A DNA stretch of 64,000 nt from Streptomyces niveus (GCF_002009175.1 NZ_CP018047.1:6014001-6078000); one strand, 5' to 3'. Positions 8,309 to 18,323 are shown, numbered from the stretch's first letter. The notes: generated by a model not told the origin, from the sequence alone. Numbers and translations are program-made.

Positions 8309-10044
8309 GCATCCTCAACGAACCCAAGGGTGCCGCCGCAGCAGCTGACGACTCGTACGAGAACGAGCTGCCGGTACGGCGCAAGCAGCCGGGCGCTGTC
8401 GTTGTGAAGTGGCTGACCACCACCGACCACAAGACGATCGGCACGCTCTACCTGGTCACGTCGTTCGTCTTCTTCTGCATCGGTGGTGTGCTCGCGCTCT
8501 TCATGCGCGCCGAGCTGGCCCGTCCCGGCACGCAGATCATGTCGAACGAGCAGTTCAACCAGGCGTTCACGATGCACGGCACGATCATGCTGCTGATGTT
8601 CGCGACGCCGCTGTTCGCCGGATTCGCGAACTGGATCATGCCGCTCCAGATCGGCGCGCCCGATGTGGCGTTCCCGCGGCTGAACATGTTCGCCTACTGG
8701 CTCTACCTGTTCGGCTCGATCATCGCGGTGGCCGGCTTCATCACCCCGCAGGGCGCGGCCGACTTCGGCTGGTTCGCGTACTCCCCGCTGTCGGACGCGG
8801 TCCGTTCACCGGGCATCGGCGCCGACCTGTGGATCATGGGCCTGGCCTTCTCCGGCTTCGGCACGATCCTCGGTTCGGTCAACTTCATCACCACGATCAT
8901 CTGCATGCGCGCGCCCGGCATGACGATGTTCCGGATGCCGATCTTCTGCTGGAACGTGCTGCTGACCGGTGTGCTGGTCCTGCTCGCCTTCCCGGTGCTG
9001 GCAGCCGCGCTCTTCGCCCTGGAGGCCGACCGGAAGTTCGGTGCGCACATCTTCGACGCCGCCAACGGCGGCGCGTTGCTCTGGCAGCACCTGTTCTGGT
9101 TCTTCGGGCATCCAGAGGTGTACATCATCGCCCTGCCGTTCTTCGGGATCGTCTCCGAGATCATTCCGGTGTTCAGCCGGAAGCCGATGTTCGGTTACAT
9201 CGGTCTGGTCGCGGCGACGATCGCCATCGCCGGTCTCTCGGTGACGGTGTGGGCGCACCACATGTATGTGACGGGCGGCGTACTACTACCGTTCTTCTCG
9301 TTCATGACCTTCCTGATCGCGGTGCCGACCGGTGTGAAGTTCTTCAACTGGATCGGCACGATGTGGAAAGGCTCGCTGTCCTTCGAGACACCGATGCTCT
9401 GGACCATCGGCTTCCTGGTCACCTTCACCTTCGGTGGCCTGACGGGCGTCATCCTCGCCTCGCCGCCGATGGACTTCCACGTCTCCGACTCGTACTTCGT
9501 CGTCGCGCACTTCCACTACGTCGTCTTCGGCACGGTGGTGTTCGCGATGTTCGCCGGCTTCCACTTCTGGTGGCCGAAGATGACGGGCAAGATGCTCGAC
9601 GAACGGCTCGGGAAGATCACCTTCTGGACGCTGTTCATCGGATTCCACGGCACGTTCCTGGTCCAGCACTGGCTGGGTGCCGAAGGCATGCCGCGCCGGT
9701 ACGCGGACTATCTCGACGCCGACGGCTTCACCGCGCTGAACACCATCTCCACGATCAGCTCGTTCCTGCTCGGTCTGTCGGTCCTGCCGTTCTTCTACAA
9801 CGTCTGGAAGACCGCCAAGTACGGGAAGAAGGTCGAGGTGGACGACCCGTGGGGCTACGGCCGTTCACTCGAATGGGCGACTTCCTGCCCGCCCCCGCGG
9901 CACAACTTCACCACGCTGCCGCGAATCCGCTCCGAATCCCCGGCGTTCGACCTGCACCACCCGGAGATCGCGGCGCTCGAACACCTTGAGAACGACGGAC
10001 AGAAGGACGCCGCTCTGCTCGGTGGCAAGGAGGTCGGCAAGTGA
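8305..10044 (+). CDS. ctaD: Cytochrome c oxidase subunit I
   Basis: Catalytic subunit of the aa3-type oxidase: reduces O2 at the heme a3-CuB centre and pumps protons. The 579-residue, 12-helix protein shows 'MHGTIM' (heme a ligand), '[10 protein letters not shown]' (CuB His cross-linked to Tyr), 'WAHHMY' (two CuB His) and 'AHFHYVVFG' (heme a and a3 ligands). The GTG at 8305 overlaps the ctaC stop (GTGA), excluding a longer upstream frame. ctaF overlaps its end in the same way. Confidence 0.96.
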   Translation: MSILNEPKGAAAAADDSYENELPVRRKQPGAVVVKWLTTTDHKTIGTLYLVTSFVFFCIGGVLALFMRAELARPGTQIMSNEQFNQAFTMHGTIMLLMFATPLFAGFANWIMPLQIGAPDVAFPRLNMFAYWLYLFGSIIAVAGFITPQGAADFGWFAYSPLSDAVRSPGIGADLWIMGLAFSGFGTILGSVNFITTIICMRAPGMTMFRMPIFCWNVLLTGVLVLLAFPVLAAALFALEADRKFGAHIFDAANGGALLWQHLFWFFGHPEVYIIALPFFGIVSEIIPVFSRKPMFGYIGLVAATIAIAGLSVTVWAHHMYVTGGVLLPFFSFMTFLIAVPTGVKFFNWIGTMWKGSLSFETPMLWTIGFLVTFTFGGLTGVILASPPMDFHVSDSYFVVAHFHYVVFGTVVFAMFAGFHFWWPKMTGKMLDERLGKITFWTLFIGFHGTFLVQHWLGAEGMPRRYADYLDADGFTALNTISTISSFLLGLSVLPFFYNVWKTAKYGKKVEVDDPWGYGRSLEWATSCPPPRHNFTTLPRIRSESPAFDLHHPEIAALEHLENDGQKDAALLGGKEVGK

Positions 10045-10439
10045 AGGTCCAAGGCTGGATGTTCCTCTGGCTGAGCCTCTTCATCCTCGTCGTAGCCGCT
10101 GTCTACGGCGTCTGGTCGAAGGAGCCGGTCGGCACCACCGCTCTGTTCCTGGCCTTCGGCCTGAGCCTCATGATCGGCTTCTACCTGGCCTTCACGGCCC
10201 GGCGGGTCGACGCGATGGCGCAGGACAACAAGGAGGCCGACGTCGCGGACGAGGCCGGCGAGGTCGGGTTCTTCTCCCCGCACAGCTGGCAGCCGCTCTC
10301 GCTGGCCATCGGCGGAGCGCTCGCATTCCTCTCCGTCGCCATCGGCTGGTGGCTGCTGTTCTTCTCCTTCCCGATCCTCCTGGTCGGCCTGTGGGGCTGG
10401 GTCTTCGAGTACTACACGGGTGAGAACCAGAACCAGTAG
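10041..10439 (+). CDS. ctaF: Cytochrome c oxidase subunit IV (actinobacterial type)
   Basis: A 132-residue membrane protein with four hydrophobic segments (about 5-25, 30-50, 83-100 and 102-122), matching the actinobacterial subunit IV found in the bcc-aa3 supercomplex. Translation is coupled to ctaD by a GTGA overlap at 10041-10044. It is the last gene of the ctaCDF unit; a strong terminator follows. Confidence 0.93.
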   Translation: MKVQGWMFLWLSLFILVVAAVYGVWSKEPVGTTALFLAFGLSLMIGFYLAFTARRVDAMAQDNKEADVADEAGEVGFFSPHSWQPLSLAIGGALAFLSVAIGWWLLFFSFPILLVGLWGWVFEYYTGENQNQ

Positions 10440-10474
10440 GCATAACGGCCGCGACCTGCGGTTACGCGAGAAAA

Positions 10475-10514
10475 GGGCCCGGATCCCCCTCACCCCTGGG
10501 GAGGATCCGGGCCC
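10475..10514 (+). terminator. Terminator of the ctaCDF operon
   Basis: A 12-bp stem, GGGCCCGGATCC (10475-10486) with GGATCCGGGCCC (10503-10514), around a C-rich loop that can pair further, followed by TCGTTTG. Confidence 0.85.
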
Positions 10515-10569
10515 CTCGTTTGCAGTCACACAGCGCGCCGTAACCGAACATTCTTCATAACGTGTGCTT

Positions 10570-11829
10570 ATGAACCACAAGCCGCGCTTTCGCACCGTTC
10601 TCGGCTGCACGCTGCTGGTCCTGTCCCTGGGGGCCGTGGCGACCGGCTGTGGCGATCCGGATCGCCACCCGCTGTCCGGCAAGCCCTACGACGCAGCCGA
10701 CCAGGTCACCCTCAACGCGCCCGAGGGCGACGCCAAGGCGAACCCCGACAAGCCGCTGGAAGTCGTCGCCAAGGGCGGCGACGGACGGATCACGGACGTG
10801 ACCGTCACCGACAAGGCCGGCCACCACCTCGCGGGCGAGCTGGCCGCGGACGGGGCCCGGTGGCACTCCACGGCCCCGCTGGCCGCCGGGGCGCGCTACA
10901 CCGTCAAGGTCTCCACGGAGGACGATGACGGCGCTCCTGGCAGCCGTACGCTCGACTTCGAGACGTCCTCGGTTGAACGCAACCTGAACGTCAAGTTCGG
11001 CCCGCAGGCGGGCAAGTACGGCGTCGGCCAGCCCATCACCGCGGAGCTGAGCGCGCCCGTCAAGGACAAGGAAGCCAGGGCGGTCGTCGAACGCGGTCTC
11101 AAGGTCCGCTCCAGCCCCGCCGCCGAGGGCGCCTGGTACTGGGTCGACGACAAGAAGCTGCACTTCCGGCCCAAGGAGTACTGGCCCGCGAACGCGACCG
11201 TCAGCGTCACCAGCACCCTTGACGGCATAAAGGTCGGCAACAAGCTGTACGGCGGTCCGGTCAAGCCCCTCAAGATCACCACGGGCGACCGCATCGAAGC
11301 CGTCGCCGACGCCGGTACGCACCACATGACGGTCACGCGCAACGGCGAGGTCATCAACACGATCCCCGTGACCACCGGCAAGCCCGGCTTCTCGACCCGT
11401 AACGGCACCAAGGTCATCCTGGAGAAGCAGCAGTTCGTACGGATGCGCGGCACGAGCGTCGGCATCGCGGCGGGCAGCAGCGAGGGGTACGACCTGCCCG
11501 TCTACTGGGCGACGCGGGTCACCTGGAGCGGTGAGTACGTGCACGCCGCCCCGTGGTCCGTCGGCTCACAGGGGTCGGCGAACGTCAGCCACGGCTGTGT
11601 CGGCATGTCGACCGACAACGCCGAGTGGTTCTTCGGCACCGTCCGCCAGGGCGACATCGTCAAGGTCGTCAACAGCGGCGGCGAGGACATGGACCCGTTC
11701 GGCAACGGCTTCGGCGACTGGAACCTGGACTGGGCCAAGTGGCGCCAGGGCAGCGCGCTGACCGGCGGGACCGGGGCCGGGGACGGCACCGGCCCGGTCG
11801 AGGCCGCCCGGCTGCGCCCGCAGGTCTGA
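10570..11829 (+). CDS. L,D-transpeptidase lipoprotein (YkuD domain, Ig-like repeats)
   Basis: This secreted enzyme makes 3-3 cross-links in peptidoglycan. The 419-residue protein starts with a lipoprotein signal ending 'VATGC'. Two Ig-like domains follow (about 45-250), then a YkuD catalytic domain with 'SHGCVGMS', which contains the active-site His and Cys, near residue 340. The architecture matches mycobacterial LdtMt2. The start is probably the ATG at 10570: TAACGT lies 6 nt before it and no Shine-Dalgarno sequence is present, which suggests a leaderless transcript. A GTG 6 nt earlier is an alternative. Confidence 0.92.
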   Translation: MNHKPRFRTVLGCTLLVLSLGAVATGCGDPDRHPLSGKPYDAADQVTLNAPEGDAKANPDKPLEVVAKGGDGRITDVTVTDKAGHHLAGELAADGARWHSTAPLAAGARYTVKVSTEDDDGAPGSRTLDFETSSVERNLNVKFGPQAGKYGVGQPITAELSAPVKDKEARAVVERGLKVRSSPAAEGAWYWVDDKKLHFRPKEYWPANATVSVTSTLDGIKVGNKLYGGPVKPLKITTGDRIEAVADAGTHHMTVTRNGEVINTIPVTTGKPGFSTRNGTKVILEKQQFVRMRGTSVGIAAGSSEGYDLPVYWATRVTWSGEYVHAAPWSVGSQGSANVSHGCVGMSTDNAEWFFGTVRQGDIVKVVNSGGEDMDPFGNGFGDWNLDWAKWRQGSALTGGTGAGDGTGPVEAARLRPQV

Positions 11830-11841
11830 CGCACCCGACAC

Positions 11842-11863
11842 GGGGGCCGGGTGACCGGCCCCC
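11842..11863. terminator. Bidirectional hairpin after the L,D-transpeptidase gene
   Basis: A 9-bp GC stem (11842-11850 with 11855-11863) and loop GTGA, between the transpeptidase gene and the convergent receiver-like gene. Confidence 0.65.
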
Positions 11864-11878
11864 CCTCCGGTGGAGCCG

Positions 11879-12280
11879 TCAGGCTTCCACGGCGAGCCTG
11901 GTGCGCAGCAGCGCCGCCAGGGCGTCGGGGAAGCCGACCGGCTCCACCGGCAGTGTCACGGCGGACTCCGCACGGCTCCAGGTGGCCAGCCAGGCGTCCT
12001 GCGGGCGGCCCATCAGCAGGAGAACGGGCGGGGAGTTGAAGATCTCGTCCTTGATCTGCCGGCACAGGCCCATGCCGCCGATGGGCGTCGCCTCACCGTC
12101 GAACACACAGGCGTCGACGCCGCCCCTGTCGAGCTGCTTCAGCACGGCGTGCATCGTCGCGCACTCGATGTACTCGACCGGTGGCAGATCGGCGGCCGGC
12201 CTGCGTCCGGCGGCCGTCCGCACCTGCTCGCGGGTGCTCGCGTTGTCGCTGTAGATCAGGACCGTGGCAGTCGGCTGCAT
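11879..12280 (-). CDS. Stand-alone degenerate response-regulator receiver protein
   Basis: A 133-residue single-domain protein with the fold pattern of a CheY-type receiver: 'TVLIYSDN' at strand 1, 'DACVFDGEAT' where the phosphoacceptor Asp should be, 'VLLLMG' at strand 4 and 'TLPVEPV' at strand 5. The acidic pair after strand 1 is reduced and the conserved Lys before Pro is Glu, so normal phosphorylation is doubtful. There is no output domain. The ATG at 12280 has an excellent Shine-Dalgarno sequence (CGGAGGAACA). It lies between the two respiratory operons on the opposite strand. Its partner is unknown. Confidence 0.8.
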   Translation of the reverse strand: MQPTATVLIYSDNASTREQVRTAAGRRPAADLPPVEYIECATMHAVLKQLDRGGVDACVFDGEATPIGGMGLCRQIKDEIFNSPPVLLLMGRPQDAWLATWSRAESAVTLPVEPVGFPDALAALLRTRLAVEA

Positions 12281-12533
12281 TGTTCCTCCGTGACATCCGT
12301 CGTGACATCCGCACATCCGCGTCTGCGAGGGCTTCGGAGCCCGGGGCCCGTCGTCCGGCCCGGGCCGCGGCACCGAGACCCGCTGCGCGGATGCTACTCC
12401 GTCGCACACCATGTCAGCACGGGTCCCGGCCCTTGCGCGATGGGCCGTTCGGTCCCTGCCCGAGTCCCGTCCGAAGCGGCTGACACTCCGAATGGGACCC
12501 CCGGGAGTGAGGGCGGGATAAGCGACCGACATA

Positions 12534-13154
12534 ATGTCGGTCGTGGCGACAGCAACGACAGTAGAAACCGGGCACGCGCACCCGACGGTCAATCGGCCGA
12601 ACCTCACCAGTGTCGGAACGATCATCTGGTTGAGCTCCGAGCTGATGTTCTTCGCGGCCCTCTTCGCGATGTACTTCACCCTGCGGTCGGTGACAGGGGA
12701 TGCGTTCTGGTCGGAGAAGGCCGATTCGCTGAACATCCCGTTCTCCGCGGTGAACACCACGATCCTGGTGCTCTCCTCACTCACCTGCCAGCTCGGCGTC
12801 TTCGCCGCGGAGCGGGGCGACGTGAAGAAGCTCCGCTCGTGGTTCGTGATCACGTTCGTGATGGGTGCGGTCTTCATCGGCGGTCAGATCTTCGAGTACA
12901 CGGAGCTCGTGAAGCACGAGGGCCTCTCGCTCTCGTCCGACGCGTACGGCTCCGCGTTCTATCTGACCACCGGCTTCCATGGTCTGCACGTGACAGGCGG
13001 TCTCATCGCCTTCCTGCTGGTTCTCGGCAGAACGTACGCGGCCAAGAGGTTCACCCACGAGCAGGCAACCGCCGCCATCGTCGTGTCCTATTACTGGCAC
13101 TTCGTCGATGTCGTCTGGATCGGCCTCTTCGCCACGATCTATCTGATCAAGTAG
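12534..13154 (+). CDS. ctaE: Cytochrome c oxidase subunit III
   Basis: A 206-residue five-helix protein, the short bacterial form of subunit III that stabilises the oxidase. Recognisable blocks are '[17 protein letters not shown]' near residue 32, 'HGLHVTGGL' near 149 and '[10 protein letters not shown]' near 185. It is separated from ctaCDF and instead begins the ctaE-qcrCAB unit, the usual arrangement in Actinobacteria and a sign that the bc and aa3 complexes are made together. The start is ATG 12534, with no clear Shine-Dalgarno sequence. Confidence 0.95.
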   Translation: MSVVATATTVETGHAHPTVNRPNLTSVGTIIWLSSELMFFAALFAMYFTLRSVTGDAFWSEKADSLNIPFSAVNTTILVLSSLTCQLGVFAAERGDVKKLRSWFVITFVMGAVFIGGQIFEYTELVKHEGLSLSSDAYGSAFYLTTGFHGLHVTGGLIAFLLVLGRTYAAKRFTHEQATAAIVVSYYWHFVDVVWIGLFATIYLIK

Positions 13155-13228
13155 CGGGCCACGCGCCCGACGCGCTCGCGCACAGTCCAGAAGCACCGAC
13201 GCAGAAGATCCTGACACCGGGGTAATCC

Positions 13229-14038
13229 GTGAAAAAGCTCTCCGCACGACGACGCCATCCGTTGGCGGCGGTCGTCGTCCTACTCCTCGCGCTGGCGGCC
13301 ACCGGGGGGCTGTACGCCGCGTTCGCGCCCGCGGGCAAGGCACAGGCAGACGACACCGCCCAGTCCCTCGCCATCGACGAGGGCAAGAAGCTGTATGCCG
13401 TGGGCTGCGCCAGCTGCCACGGCGTCGGCGGTCAGGGTACGTCCGACGGTCCGTCGCTGACCGGCGTCGGCGCCGCCGCCGTGGACTTCCAGGTCGGCAC
13501 CGGCCGGATGCCGGCGCAGCAGCCCGGCCCGCAGGTCCCGAAGAAGAAGGTCATCTACGACCAGAAGGAGATCGACCAACTCGCGGCGTACGTCGCCTCG
13601 CTCGGCCCCGGGCCCTCGGTCCCGACCGCCAAGCAGTACAACCCGGAAGGCGCGGACTCCGCCAACGGCGGTGAGCTGTTCCGCTCCAACTGCGCCCAGT
13701 GCCACAACTTCGGCGGTGAGGGCGGCGCTCTGACGAACGGCAAGTACGCGCCGGGGCTTGAAGGGGTATCCCCCAAGCACATGTACGAGGCGATGCTGAC
13801 CGGTCCGCAGAACATGCCCTCGTTCCCCGACTCGACGATGCCCGAGCAGGAGAAGCGGGACATCATCGCGTACGTCGATGCGGTGAACAGCGACGAGTCG
13901 CCGAATCCCGGCGGTCTCAAGCTCGGTGGCATCGGGCCCGTCAGTGAGGGCCTGTTCTCCTGGATCATCGGTCTGGGCGCACTGATCGCAGTCGCCATCT
14001 GGACCGCGGCGCACACCGCTAAGGCCAAGAAGTCATGA
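13229..14038 (+). CDS. qcrC: Diheme cytochrome c subunit of the bcc complex
   Basis: A 269-residue protein with an N-terminal signal-anchor (about 12-33), two c-type heme motifs 'CASCH' (near 63) and 'CAQCH' (near 155), and a C-terminal membrane helix (about 240-260). It replaces both cytochrome c1 and soluble cytochrome c, handing electrons directly to CtaC. The GTG start at 13229 follows ctaE by 74 nt; its stop overlaps the qcrA start. Confidence 0.95.
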   Translation: MKKLSARRRHPLAAVVVLLLALAATGGLYAAFAPAGKAQADDTAQSLAIDEGKKLYAVGCASCHGVGGQGTSDGPSLTGVGAAAVDFQVGTGRMPAQQPGPQVPKKKVIYDQKEIDQLAAYVASLGPGPSVPTAKQYNPEGADSANGGELFRSNCAQCHNFGGEGGALTNGKYAPGLEGVSPKHMYEAMLTGPQNMPSFPDSTMPEQEKRDIIAYVDAVNSDESPNPGGLKLGGIGPVSEGLFSWIIGLGALIAVAIWTAAHTAKAKKS

Positions 14039-15087
14039 GTAGCAACCGGATTTCAGACGAGAACCTGCCGAGTGAGCAGGAGCCGGCGCACGGCGAGGTG
14101 GAGCGCGCGGAGGACCCGTTCGCGGACCCCGGACTGCCTGCCCACCGGCCGCGCATCCAGGACATCGACGAGCGGGCGGCCAAGCGCTCCGAGCGCGCGG
14201 TGGCCTTCCTCTTCACGCTGTCGATGCTGGCCACAGTCGGCTTCATCGCCTCGTTCGTCGTCTTCCCCGTCGACAAGATCGTGTACATCTGGCCGCTGGG
14301 TCATGTGAGCGCGCTCAACTTCTCGCTGGGAATGACGCTCGGTATCGCCCTCTTCGCCATCGGCGCGGGTGCGATCCACTGGGCGCGCACGCTGATGAGC
14401 GACGAGGAGATCGTCCAGGAGCGCCACCCGATCGAGGCGACCCCCGAGGTCGCCGCGCAGGCGAAGAAGGACTTCCTGCTCGGCTCGGCGGAGTCCGGCT
14501 TCGGGCGCCGTAAGCTGATCCGCAACACGATGTTCGGCGCGCTGGCCATGGTGCCGCTCTCCGGCGTGGTCCTGCTGCGTGACCTCGGCCCGCTGCCGGA
14601 GGACAAGCTCCGCAAGACGTTCTGGAAGAAGGGCTTGCTGCTCATCAACCAGAACACGAGCGAGCCGCTGCGTCCCGAGGACGTCACCGTGGGGTCGCTG
14701 ACCTTCGCGCAGCCCGAGGGCCTCGACGAGCACAATGAGAACTTCAACAATGAGATCGCCAAGGCGGCTCTCATGATCGTTCGCATTCAGCCCGAGGAAA
14801 TCAAGGACAAGCGCGAACTCGAGTGGTCGCACGAGGGCATCGTCGCGTACTCCAAGATCTGCACCCATGTCGGCTGTCCCATCAGCCTGTATGAGCAGCA
14901 GACGCACCACGTGCTCTGCCCGTGCCACCAGTCCACCTTCGACCTCTCCGACGGCGCCCGCGTCATCTTCGGCCCGGCCGGTCACGCTCTTCCGCAGCTG
15001 CGGATCGGTGTGAACGGCGAGGGTTACCTCTACGCGCTCGGCGATTTCGACGAGCCCGTCGGTCCGTCCTTCTGGGAGCGCGGATGA
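14035..15087 (+). CDS. qcrA: Rieske iron-sulfur subunit of the bcc complex
   Basis: A 350-residue Rieske protein with an extended actinobacterial N-terminus and three membrane helices (about 57-77, 90-115 and 165-185). The [2Fe-2S] ligands are in 'CTHVGC' and 'CPCHQSTFD' near residues 280-305, two Cys and two His. It takes electrons from menaquinol at the QcrB Qo site. ATG 14035 overlaps the qcrC stop (ATGA), and its own stop overlaps qcrB in the same way. Confidence 0.95.
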   Translation: MSSNRISDENLPSEQEPAHGEVERAEDPFADPGLPAHRPRIQDIDERAAKRSERAVAFLFTLSMLATVGFIASFVVFPVDKIVYIWPLGHVSALNFSLGMTLGIALFAIGAGAIHWARTLMSDEEIVQERHPIEATPEVAAQAKKDFLLGSAESGFGRRKLIRNTMFGALAMVPLSGVVLLRDLGPLPEDKLRKTFWKKGLLLINQNTSEPLRPEDVTVGSLTFAQPEGLDEHNENFNNEIAKAALMIVRIQPEEIKDKRELEWSHEGIVAYSKICTHVGCPISLYEQQTHHVLCPCHQSTFDLSDGARVIFGPAGHALPQLRIGVNGEGYLYALGDFDEPVGPSFWERG

Positions 15088-16712
15088 GTACTGCGTCTGA
15101 CGAAAAGAACCGCAAGGCACCCGCCGGAGAGCGGGTAGCCGACTGGGCCGACGGCCGCCTCGGGATCTACGGCGCGGCCAAGGGCATGCTGCGGAAGGTC
15201 TTCCCGGACCACTGGTCGTTCATGCTGGGCGAGGTCGCCCTGTGGAGCTTCGTCGTCATCATCCTCACGGGTGTGTATCTGACGCTGTTCTTCCACCCGA
15301 GCATGAACGAGATCGTGTACGAGGGCAGTTACGTACCGATGCACGGTGTCCGGATGACCGAGGCGTACGCCTCGACGTTGGACATCAGCTTCGACGTCCG
15401 CGGTGGTCTGCTGATCCGGCAGATCCACCACTGGGCCGCACTGATCTTCGTGGCCGCGATGTTCGTGCACATGATGCGCGTGTTCTTCACGGGCGCGTTC
15501 CGCAAGCCCCGTGAGATCAACTGGGTGTTCGGCTTCCTGCTGTTCTTCCTGTCGCTGTTCACCGGACTCACCGGTTACTCGCTCCCGGACGACCTGCTGT
15601 CCGGCACCGGTGTCCGCTTCGCGCAGGGCGCGATCCTGGCCACGCCGATCGTGGGCACGTACATCTCGATGTTCCTGTTCGGCGGCGAGTTCCCCGGCCA
15701 CGACATCGTGGCGCGGTTCTACTCCATCCACATCCTGATCCTGCCGGGCATCCTGCTCGGGCTCGTGGTGGCGCACCTGATCCTGGTCTTCTACCACAAG
15801 CACACGCAGTTCGCGGGTCCCGGCAAGACCAACAACAACGTGGTCGGCGCGCCGTTCCTGCCGATCTACATGGCCAAGGCCGGCGGGTTCTTCTTCCTGG
15901 TCTTCGGTGTCATCACGATCATCTCGGCCATCGCCACGATCAACCCGGTGTGGGCCATCGGCCCGTACCGCCCGGACCTGGTCTCCACCGGAGCACAGCC
16001 GGACTGGTATCTGGGCTTCTCCGAGGGTCTGATCCGGGTGATGCCCGGCTGGGAGCTCAACTTCTGGGGCCACACGCTCGTCCTGGGTGTGTTCATCCCG
16101 CTGATGATCTTCCCGCTGGTGCTGGTCGCCCTCGCGGTCTACCCGTTCATCGAGTCCTGGATCACCGGCGACAAGCGCGAGCACCACATCCTGGACCGGC
16201 CGCGCAACGCGCCGACCCGGACCGCCTTCGGTGTGGCGTGGCTGACCCTGTACTTCATCCTGCTCATCGGTGGCGGGAACGACATCTGGGCCACCCACTT
16301 CCACCTGTCGATCAACACGATCACCTGGTTCATCAGGATCGCGTTCTTCGTCGGCCCGGTCGTCGCGTTCGTGATCACCAAGCGGATCTGTCTGGGACTT
16401 CAGCGCCGCGACGCCGAGAAGGTGCTGCACGGACGCGAGTCCGGCATCATCAAGCGGCTGCCGCACGGTGAGTTCGTGGAGATCCACCAGCCGCTGAACC
16501 AGGGCGACCTGCACACGCTCACCGCTCACGAGCAGTACAAGCCGGCCGAGATCGGGCCGACCGTCGACGAGAACGGTGTCCAGCGCAAGACGTCCCCGGC
16601 GGAGAAGCTGCGGGTCAAGCTGAACAAGGGCTACTACGGCGAGGGAAGCCAGATCCCCAAGCCGACGGCCGAGGAGTACAAGGAGATCACGAGCGGCCAC
16701 GGCCACCACTGA
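15084..16712 (+). CDS. qcrB: Cytochrome b subunit of the bcc complex
   Basis: A 542-residue cytochrome b with eight or nine helices and a long actinobacterial C-terminal tail. Heme ligands lie in 'RQIHHWAALIFVAAMFVHMMR' regions near residue 115, and in 'HILILPGILLGLVVAHL' near 220. It oxidises menaquinol and is the target of Q203-type inhibitors in mycobacteria. The ATG at 15084 overlaps the qcrA stop (ATGA); the longer upstream frame is only a shadow. Confidence 0.95.
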   Translation: MSTASDEKNRKAPAGERVADWADGRLGIYGAAKGMLRKVFPDHWSFMLGEVALWSFVVIILTGVYLTLFFHPSMNEIVYEGSYVPMHGVRMTEAYASTLDISFDVRGGLLIRQIHHWAALIFVAAMFVHMMRVFFTGAFRKPREINWVFGFLLFFLSLFTGLTGYSLPDDLLSGTGVRFAQGAILATPIVGTYISMFLFGGEFPGHDIVARFYSIHILILPGILLGLVVAHLILVFYHKHTQFAGPGKTNNNVVGAPFLPIYMAKAGGFFFLVFGVITIISAIATINPVWAIGPYRPDLVSTGAQPDWYLGFSEGLIRVMPGWELNFWGHTLVLGVFIPLMIFPLVLVALAVYPFIESWITGDKREHHILDRPRNAPTRTAFGVAWLTLYFILLIGGGNDIWATHFHLSINTITWFIRIAFFVGPVVAFVITKRICLGLQRRDAEKVLHGRESGIIKRLPHGEFVEIHQPLNQGDLHTLTAHEQYKPAEIGPTVDENGVQRKTSPAEKLRVKLNKGYYGEGSQIPKPTAEEYKEITSGHGHH

Positions 16713-16733
16713 TCGAGCACGACCGTACGTCCA

Positions 16734-16776
16734 GGGCCCCGGCCCGGTCCCCTTTCGAGGGACCGGGCCGGGGCCC
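16734..16776 (+). terminator. Terminator of the ctaE-qcrCAB operon
   Basis: A perfect 18-bp stem (16734-16751 with 16759-16776) with loop CTTTCGA, followed by TTGT, 22 nt after the qcrB stop. Confidence 0.9.
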
Positions 16777-16945
16777 TTGTACGTGGGCGTACGTACGGAG
16801 CATGGGCCGGCCGGGCCACCTCCGTACATACACGCTGTCCGTACTTCGGGCGGCGGGTCTTGGATCGCGGGCGGCGCGGATAGGCTGACGCCTGGCAGCA
16901 CGGGCAGCACGGCGGTGCGCCCGTCCACAGACCCCAGGAGCGAGC

Positions 16946-18013
16946 ATGAGCAGCGCTGTTACACCGGCCGGAGGCGACACCCTGGCGGCGCGTTCCTGGC
17001 CGGGGGTACTGAACCCGCTGCTGCGCGGCCAGGACCTCGACGCCCTCGACACGGCCTGGGCCATGGACCGCATCATGAGCGGCGAGGCCACCGACGCCCA
17101 GATCGCGGGCTTCGCCGTCGCGCTGCGCGCCAAGGGCGAGACCGTGGACGAGGTCTCGGGCCTGGTGCGCGCCATGTACGAGCACGCCAACACCATCGAG
17201 GTGCCCGGCGCCACGGTCGACGTCGTCGGCACCGGCGGCGACCTTGCCAAGACCGTCAACATCTCCACGATGGCGGCGATCGTGGTGGCCGGGGCGGGCG
17301 GCAAGGTCGTCAAGCACGGCAGCCGCGCGGCCTCCTCCGCGAGCGGCGCCTCCGACGTGCTGGAGAAGCTCGGCGTCAATCTGGAGCTGACGCCGCAGCG
17401 GGTCGTGGAGGTCGTCGAGGAGGCGGGCATCACCTTCTGCTTCGCGGTGAAGTTCCACCCGGCGCTGCGTCACGCGGCGAAGGCCCGCAAGGAGCTGGGC
17501 GCGCAGACCACGTTCAACATCCTGGGCCCGCTGACCAACCCGGCGCGGGTCCGCTCCCAGGCGGTCGGCGTGGCGGACATCCGGATGGCGCCGATCGTGG
17601 CCGGTGTGCTCGCCGAGCGGGGCAACTCCTCGCTGGTCTTCCGCGGCGACGACGGTCTGGACGAGCTGACGACGACGGCCACTTCACACGTATGGGTGGT
17701 TCGGGACGGCCGGGTGACCGAGGAGACCTTCGACCCCAGGGACATCGGTCTGGAGCTGGTCCCGATCGAGGCGCTGCGGGGTGCGGACGCCTCGTACAAC
17801 GCGGATGTCGCGCGTCGGCTGCTGGCCGGCGAGACCGGCCCCGTAAGGGACGCGGTCCTGCTGAACGCGGCGGCGGCGCTGGTGGCGCTGGAGCCGGGCG
17901 ACGGCACGCTGAACGACCAACTCGCGGCGGGCATGGCACGGGCGGCGAAGGCGGTCGACTCGGGCGCGGCGAACGCGACGCTGGAGCGATGGGTGTCGGC
18001 GAGCAACGCGTAA
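16946..18013 (+). CDS. trpD: Anthranilate phosphoribosyltransferase
   Basis: TrpD transfers phosphoribose from PRPP to anthranilate, the second step of tryptophan synthesis. The 355-residue protein has 'VVGTGGD' and 'NISTMAA' (PRPP binding, near 93-110), '[18 protein letters not shown]' and 'GPLTNPA'. The ATG at 16946 has CAGGAG 6 nt upstream. It stands alone, away from the other trp genes, directly after the qcr operon; M. tuberculosis has the same neighbourhood (Rv2192c, from memory). A dispersed-repeat hairpin follows the stop. Confidence 0.95.
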   Translation: MSSAVTPAGGDTLAARSWPGVLNPLLRGQDLDALDTAWAMDRIMSGEATDAQIAGFAVALRAKGETVDEVSGLVRAMYEHANTIEVPGATVDVVGTGGDLAKTVNISTMAAIVVAGAGGKVVKHGSRAASSASGASDVLEKLGVNLELTPQRVVEVVEEAGITFCFAVKFHPALRHAAKARKELGAQTTFNILGPLTNPARVRSQAVGVADIRMAPIVAGVLAERGNSSLVFRGDDGLDELTTTATSHVWVVRDGRVTEETFDPRDIGLELVPIEALRGADASYNADVARRLLAGETGPVRDAVLLNAAAALVALEPGDGTLNDQLAAGMARAAKAVDSGAANATLERWVSASNA

Positions 18014-18025
18014 GGCCTGCACATG

Positions 18026-18069
18026 CAGCCCGTCCGGCGATTGAGGACGAACCGGCAAGCCGGACGGGC
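18026..18069 (+). repeat. Dispersed GTCCGGCGATTGAGGAC repeat forming a hairpin after trpD
   Basis: CAGCCCGTCCGGCGATTGAG and the next bases (18026-18051) match elements at 29981, 30055 and 43099 (reverse). Here GCCCGTCCGG (18028-18037) pairs with CCGGACGGGC (18060-18069), so the repeat probably also acts as the trpD terminator. The same word is common in Streptomyces intergenic regions. Confidence 0.75.
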
Positions 18070-18167
18070 CCGGTGCGAACGACCCGGCCGCGAACCCTGG
18101 CCGGAGGGCATCCCGTATCGCGGACGCCGTCTGGGCCCGGCGCGCGTCCGTGGGGTAATCTCGGCCC

Positions 18168-18288
18168 AGGTCATGAGTGACAGCGACTACGGCCCCGGCC
18201 CGCTGTCCGGCAACCCTCCGTCCGTGGCGGGGTGCCCCGGGTGAAGACCAGGCCGTGGGCAGCGAGGCCCGCGGCAAGCGCGGACCCC
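18168..18288 (+). ncRNA. SAM-IV riboswitch
   Basis: The stretch from GGTCATGAGTG at 18169 through CCGGCAACCCTCC, GGCGGGGTGCCCCGGGTGA and GACCAGGC (to about 18253) follows the SAM-IV consensus closely. GGTC (18169-18172) pairs with GACC (18246-18249) as P1, and the CCGGCAACCCTCC segment forms the SAM-binding core. SAM-IV is an actinobacterial S-adenosylmethionine sensor related to SAM-I. It is oriented toward the class V aminotransferase at 18543, so high SAM should repress that gene. The outer 3' boundary (pseudoknot region) is approximate. Confidence 0.85.
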
Positions 18289-18323
18289 TGGACATCGTTC
18301 GGATGTCGTCATCCCTGGGGTCC
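18282..18323 (+). promoter_or_regulatory. Candidate expression platform of the SAM-IV riboswitch
   Basis: GGACCCC (18282-18288) can pair with GGGGTCC (18317-18323), enclosing a second hairpin GACATC-GTTCG-GATGTC (18291-18307). A further short hairpin GGGCC-TTC-GGCCC lies at 18366-18378. Either could be the switching or terminator structure. The remaining 160 nt to the start codon hold no convincing gene. Confidence 0.5.

Noticed and set aside
15030..16928. A 632-codon minus-strand frame opposite qcrB
   Set aside because: Exact antisense of qcrB; composition is His/Asp/Arg rich as expected from the reverse frame.
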